NCBI RefSeq assembly: GCF_019711195.1
Contig: NZ_CP081299.1
Location: 4,190,001-4,254,000, forward strand
Direction: 5' to 3'
Length of the DNA stretch: 64,000 bases
Origin: Dyadobacter sp. NIV53
GTDB lineage: Bacteria; Bacteroidota; Bacteroidia; Cytophagales; Spirosomataceae
Shown: positions 61,734 to 64,000 of the stretch, one piece after another
Position numbering within the stretch: the first letter of the stretch is position 1
Layout: the number at the start of each line of letters is the position of its first letter
The notes under the pieces: model-generated
What the model was told of the DNA's origin: nothing
Database searches by the model: none
Seen by the model: only the letters and a program-made list of their open reading frames with translations
Position numbers and translations under genes: made by a program

Positions 61734-63027
61734 ATGAATATACCATTCCGAGAAGACTCTAAGTTTAGTTCCTTCTTTAATTGCTCAAAAACTTTTGCAG
61801 CTCTAATGATTGCCATTATGCTAAGCGTACCAAGCTTGGTGTGGGCTCAGGATAGTACAGCAGTAGCTGGTGCGGCACCGGCAGCAGGCGGGGGCGATGC
61901 AGCAAAGGGCGAAACTTTGTTCAAAAATAATTGTGCGCAGTGCCATGCTGTAACTGATGAAAGAATAGTTGGTCCCGGATTAAAAGGAGCAAGTACTCGT
62001 CATGATTTTGCCTGGTTATCTAAATGGGTAAAAAATTCTCAGGCTGTAATTGCATCGGGTGATCCTGTTGCTGTAAAATTATACAATGATTATTCGAAAG
62101 CGCAAATGACAAGCTTTCCGAATTTATCTGATGACGATATTAAAGGAATTTTTGCTTACGTTGATAAAGCAGGAACGGCAGCAGCGGCTCCTGCAGCAGG
62201 CGCGGCAGCACCTGTAGCCGGTGCGACAACTCAGGCTAGCGGCCCGTCAGATCTTTTTTATGATTGTTGTGGTTGCGTTGGTAGTAGTGATGTTATTGGT
62301 ACTTGCTGTTTTACTTGTTATTGTATCATTGTTATCTAAGGCGGTTTCAGGTACTACGACAGAAGAAGCTGATAAGGTCGATTTCATGACCAGTCTGGGA
62401 AATAGATTGAAAGGCATTGCAATGGATCCTTCAATACGTTCTGCTACCATATGGATATTTGTGCTTTTGGTTTTGAAAGCTACTTTGGATGGTGCGTATG
62501 GTGTTGGTGTTCAACAGGGATATGCGCCTAAGCAACCAATTTCATTTTCGCACAAACTTCATGCTGGCGAATACAAAATTGATTGTAACTATTGCCATAC
62601 CGGTGTGAACAGAGGTAAATCTGCACATATTCCTTCTGCAAATATTTGTATGAACTGCCACGGTGTGATTAAAAAAGAATCTCCGGAAATTCAAAAAATA
62701 TATACTTCAATAGAAAATAATCAGCCTATTGAGTGGGTTCGGGTACATAACCTTCCTGATCTTGCATACTTCAACCATGCTCAGCACGTAAATGTGGGTG
62801 GCGTTGAATGTGAAAATTGCCATGGCGATGTTGCAAAAATGGAAGTTATCCAGCAGCGTTCTTCATTAACAATGGGATGGTGTATCGATTGTCACCGTAA
62901 GACTGAGGTTAATACAAAGGATAATAAGTATTACGATAAGCTTGTTCAGTTGCACTCATCTGAAAGTAAAGAAGCTTTAAAAGTAGCTGATATTGGCGGG
63001 CTGGAATGCTCTAAATGTCACTATTAA
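61734..63027 (+). pseudogene. actA: Alternative Complex III subunit ActA (mono-haem plus penta-haem cytochrome c), frameshifted
   Basis: The first frame has a signal peptide (about 1-39), a cytochrome c domain with CAQCH (67-71) and an Ala-rich linker. The second frame has a membrane helix (IVVVALVVVMLLVLAVLLVI), another near FVLLVLKATLDGAYG, and five CxxCH haem motifs (CNYCH, CMNCH, CENCH, CIDCH, CSKCH). In Bacteroidota these are one ActA protein of about 430 residues. The break is at a T6 run (62254-62259): T5 or T8 would connect PSDLF to FMIVVVALVV. Homopolymer error is likely. ActA passes electrons from the quinol-oxidising complex to cytochrome oxidase. ActB follows. Confidence 0.85.
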
Positions 63028-63076
63028 TCAATAGAATTTAATACCGGAATACAACTCATTTGTATTGAATAGTTTT

Positions 63077-64000
63077 ATGGAAAATACTAGTAAAAGATAT
63101 TGGAGGGGACTGGAAGAGCTGCGTAACGATGAAAAATTTGTTAAGAGTGCAGGTTCAGAGTTTGCTGATGGACCGACAGAAAGCCAATATGAAAGTTTGG
63201 TAGACGGAGTTGGAACGCACCGCCGAGATTTCTTAAAAGTTTTGGGCTTTGGAATGGCGGCTGTTTCACTTGCAGCTTGTGAAGCTCCTGTAAAAAAAGC
63301 AATACCTTACGTTAATAAGCCAGAAGGTGAATTTCCTACAATAGCTAACTGGTATGCATCGACTTATTCAGAAGGTGGGGATTATGCCAGTATTCTGGTA
63401 AAGACCCGTGAAGGTCGTCCTGTGAAAATTGAAAGTAATGCACTTTCCAAAGTTTCATTCGGCGTTAGTTCGCGTGCCCATGCTTCTCTTTTAGGATTAT
63501 ATGATAATGAAAAATTAAGAGGCCCTAAAAAAGGAGATGATTCCAAAGTTAGCTGGGATACTATTGACAAAGAGATTCTCAGTCAACTTACACAGATTGC
63601 TGCAAAAGGTGGAGCGATTCGCATTGTTTCCTCTACAATTTTAAGCCCATCGACAAAGTCAGTTATTGCTGATTTTACTGCAAAATATCCTACAACTGGG
63701 TACGTTGTTTACGATGCAAATTCGTCTTCGGCAATTGTTAAAGGAAATGAGCTTTCATTTGGTAAGGCCGTAATTCCTTCGTATGATTTTAGTAAAGCGA
63801 AAGTAATAGTTAGTATTGACGCTGATTTTCTTGGTTCATGGTTATCTCCTGATACTTTCTCAGCTCAATTTGCAGAAACTCGTAGATTAGGTAGTGATAA
63901 GGATGGTAAGAAAGAAATGTCCCGCCATTATCAGTTTGAGTCGATTCTTTCAGTAACAGGATCAAATGCTGATTACCGTTCAGCTGTTAAGCCTTCACAA
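63077..64000 (+). CDS. actB: Alternative Complex III iron-sulfur/molybdopterin-like subunit ActB (5' part)
   Basis: The frame starts at ATG 63077, 49 bases after actA, and stays open to the right edge (308 codons). The N-terminus shows a Tat-like THRRDFLKVLGF (Arg49-Arg50) and a lipobox-like LAAC (Cys68), as described for ActB. The region after that resembles the molybdopterin-oxidoreductase-like domain (GDYASILVKTREGRPVKIES). The Fe-S domain lies beyond the window. ActB is the large periplasmic subunit of the complex. Confidence 0.9.
   Translation, partial: MENTSKRYWRGLEELRNDEKFVKSAGSEFADGPTESQYESLVDGVGTHRRDFLKVLGFGMAAVSLAACEAPVKKAIPYVNKPEGEFPTIANWYASTYSEGGDYASILVKTREGRPVKIESNALSKVSFGVSSRAHASLLGLYDNEKLRGPKKGDDSKVSWDTIDKEILSQLTQIAAKGGAIRIVSSTILSPSTKSVIADFTAKYPTTGYVVYDANSSSAIVKGNELSFGKAVIPSYDFSKAKVIVSIDADFLGSWLSPDTFSAQFAETRRLGSDKDGKKEMSRHYQFESILSVTGSNADYRSAVKPSQ

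Noticed and set aside
62221..63027. Penta-haem cytochrome as a separate gene starting at 62221
   Set aside because: The first residues of that frame would be translated from the Ala-rich linker of the upstream frame; family architecture (cytochrome c domain, membrane helix, five haems) indicates one frameshifted actA.
1..64000. CRISPR arrays, insertion sequences, prophage or integrase genes
   Set aside because: No regularly spaced repeats, transposase motifs or phage structural genes were seen.

Overview
The window looks like a chromosomal segment of a free-living Bacteroidota, most likely Cytophagales (Dyadobacter/Spirosomataceae-like). This is inferred from several things: promoters of the TAnnTTTG (-7) type, a class II ribonucleotide reductase, an Alternative Complex III start (ActA/ActB), DUF3078 and DUF1338 proteins, planctomycete-type cytochrome genes, and a low-to-moderate GC content. 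There are no insertion sequences, rRNA genes, CRISPR arrays or prophage genes. One tRNA (Cys, GCA) is present.

Layout. 0-4.1 kb: end of an unknown gene, a strong terminator, a coiled-coil protein, a two-domain esterase (alpha/beta hydrolase plus SGNH), a PIN-toxin/antitoxin pair and a frameshifted DUF1338 gene. 4.4-10.5 kb: a three-gene set (DUF1549/DUF1553, DUF1501, DUF2231 plus cytochrome plus CHB_HEX_C), followed by opposing glpF and haem-binding genes. 12-18.8 kb: purB, a Uma2 nuclease gene flanked by two identical palindromes, a frameshifted nrdJ and an S9 peptidase lipoprotein. 19-23.5 kb: a small accessory island on the minus strand (Fic protein with a palindromic operator, RibD-like reductase, DUF1016 nuclease, HNH-like protein, PD-(D/E)XK protein). 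23.6-33.4 kb: proC, the transglutaminase/ATP-grasp/alpha-E peptide-ligase cluster, pdhB and a DksA-like protein. 33.5-39.8 kb: sbcD, a deacetylase, an acyltransferase, kdsC, a DUF2520 protein, a DUF1080 protein and a beta-barrel protein. 40-43 kb: rplM-rpsI, rpsB, tsf. 43-46 kb: ECF sigma factor, a small protein, an MscS-type channel, DUF3078 and mscL. 46.2-54.9 kb: the distal half of the division/cell-wall cluster, murD-ftsW-murG-murC-ftsQ-ftsA-ftsZ. 55-59.3 kb: FMN reductase, accD, radical SAM, NTF2-like, smpB, HNH. 59.4-64 kb: rpsA, tRNA-Cys, actA (frameshifted) and the start of actB.

The most striking observation is at ftsA-ftsZ. The two genes form one open frame of 940 codons with no stop between them. 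At the junction an in-frame A AAA AAG heptamer is present, the same slippery sequence known from E. coli dnaX. A -1 shift there, or one extra A, ends FtsA seven codons later and leaves a normal separate ftsZ. Three other conserved genes (DUF1338, nrdJ, actA) are also broken exactly at A/T homopolymers. The simplest joint explanation is homopolymer length error in the sequence, so I do not claim a real FtsA-FtsZ fusion. Genuine ribosomal or transcriptional slippage remains possible and is directly testable.

Other points of biological interest are the operator/promoter layout of the Fic gene, the twin 36-base palindromes around the Uma2 gene, the transglutaminase/ATP-grasp/alpha-E cluster without a neighbouring proteasome-like gene, the sigma factor linked to two mechanosensitive channel genes, and a short antitoxin gene overlapping the PIN toxin.
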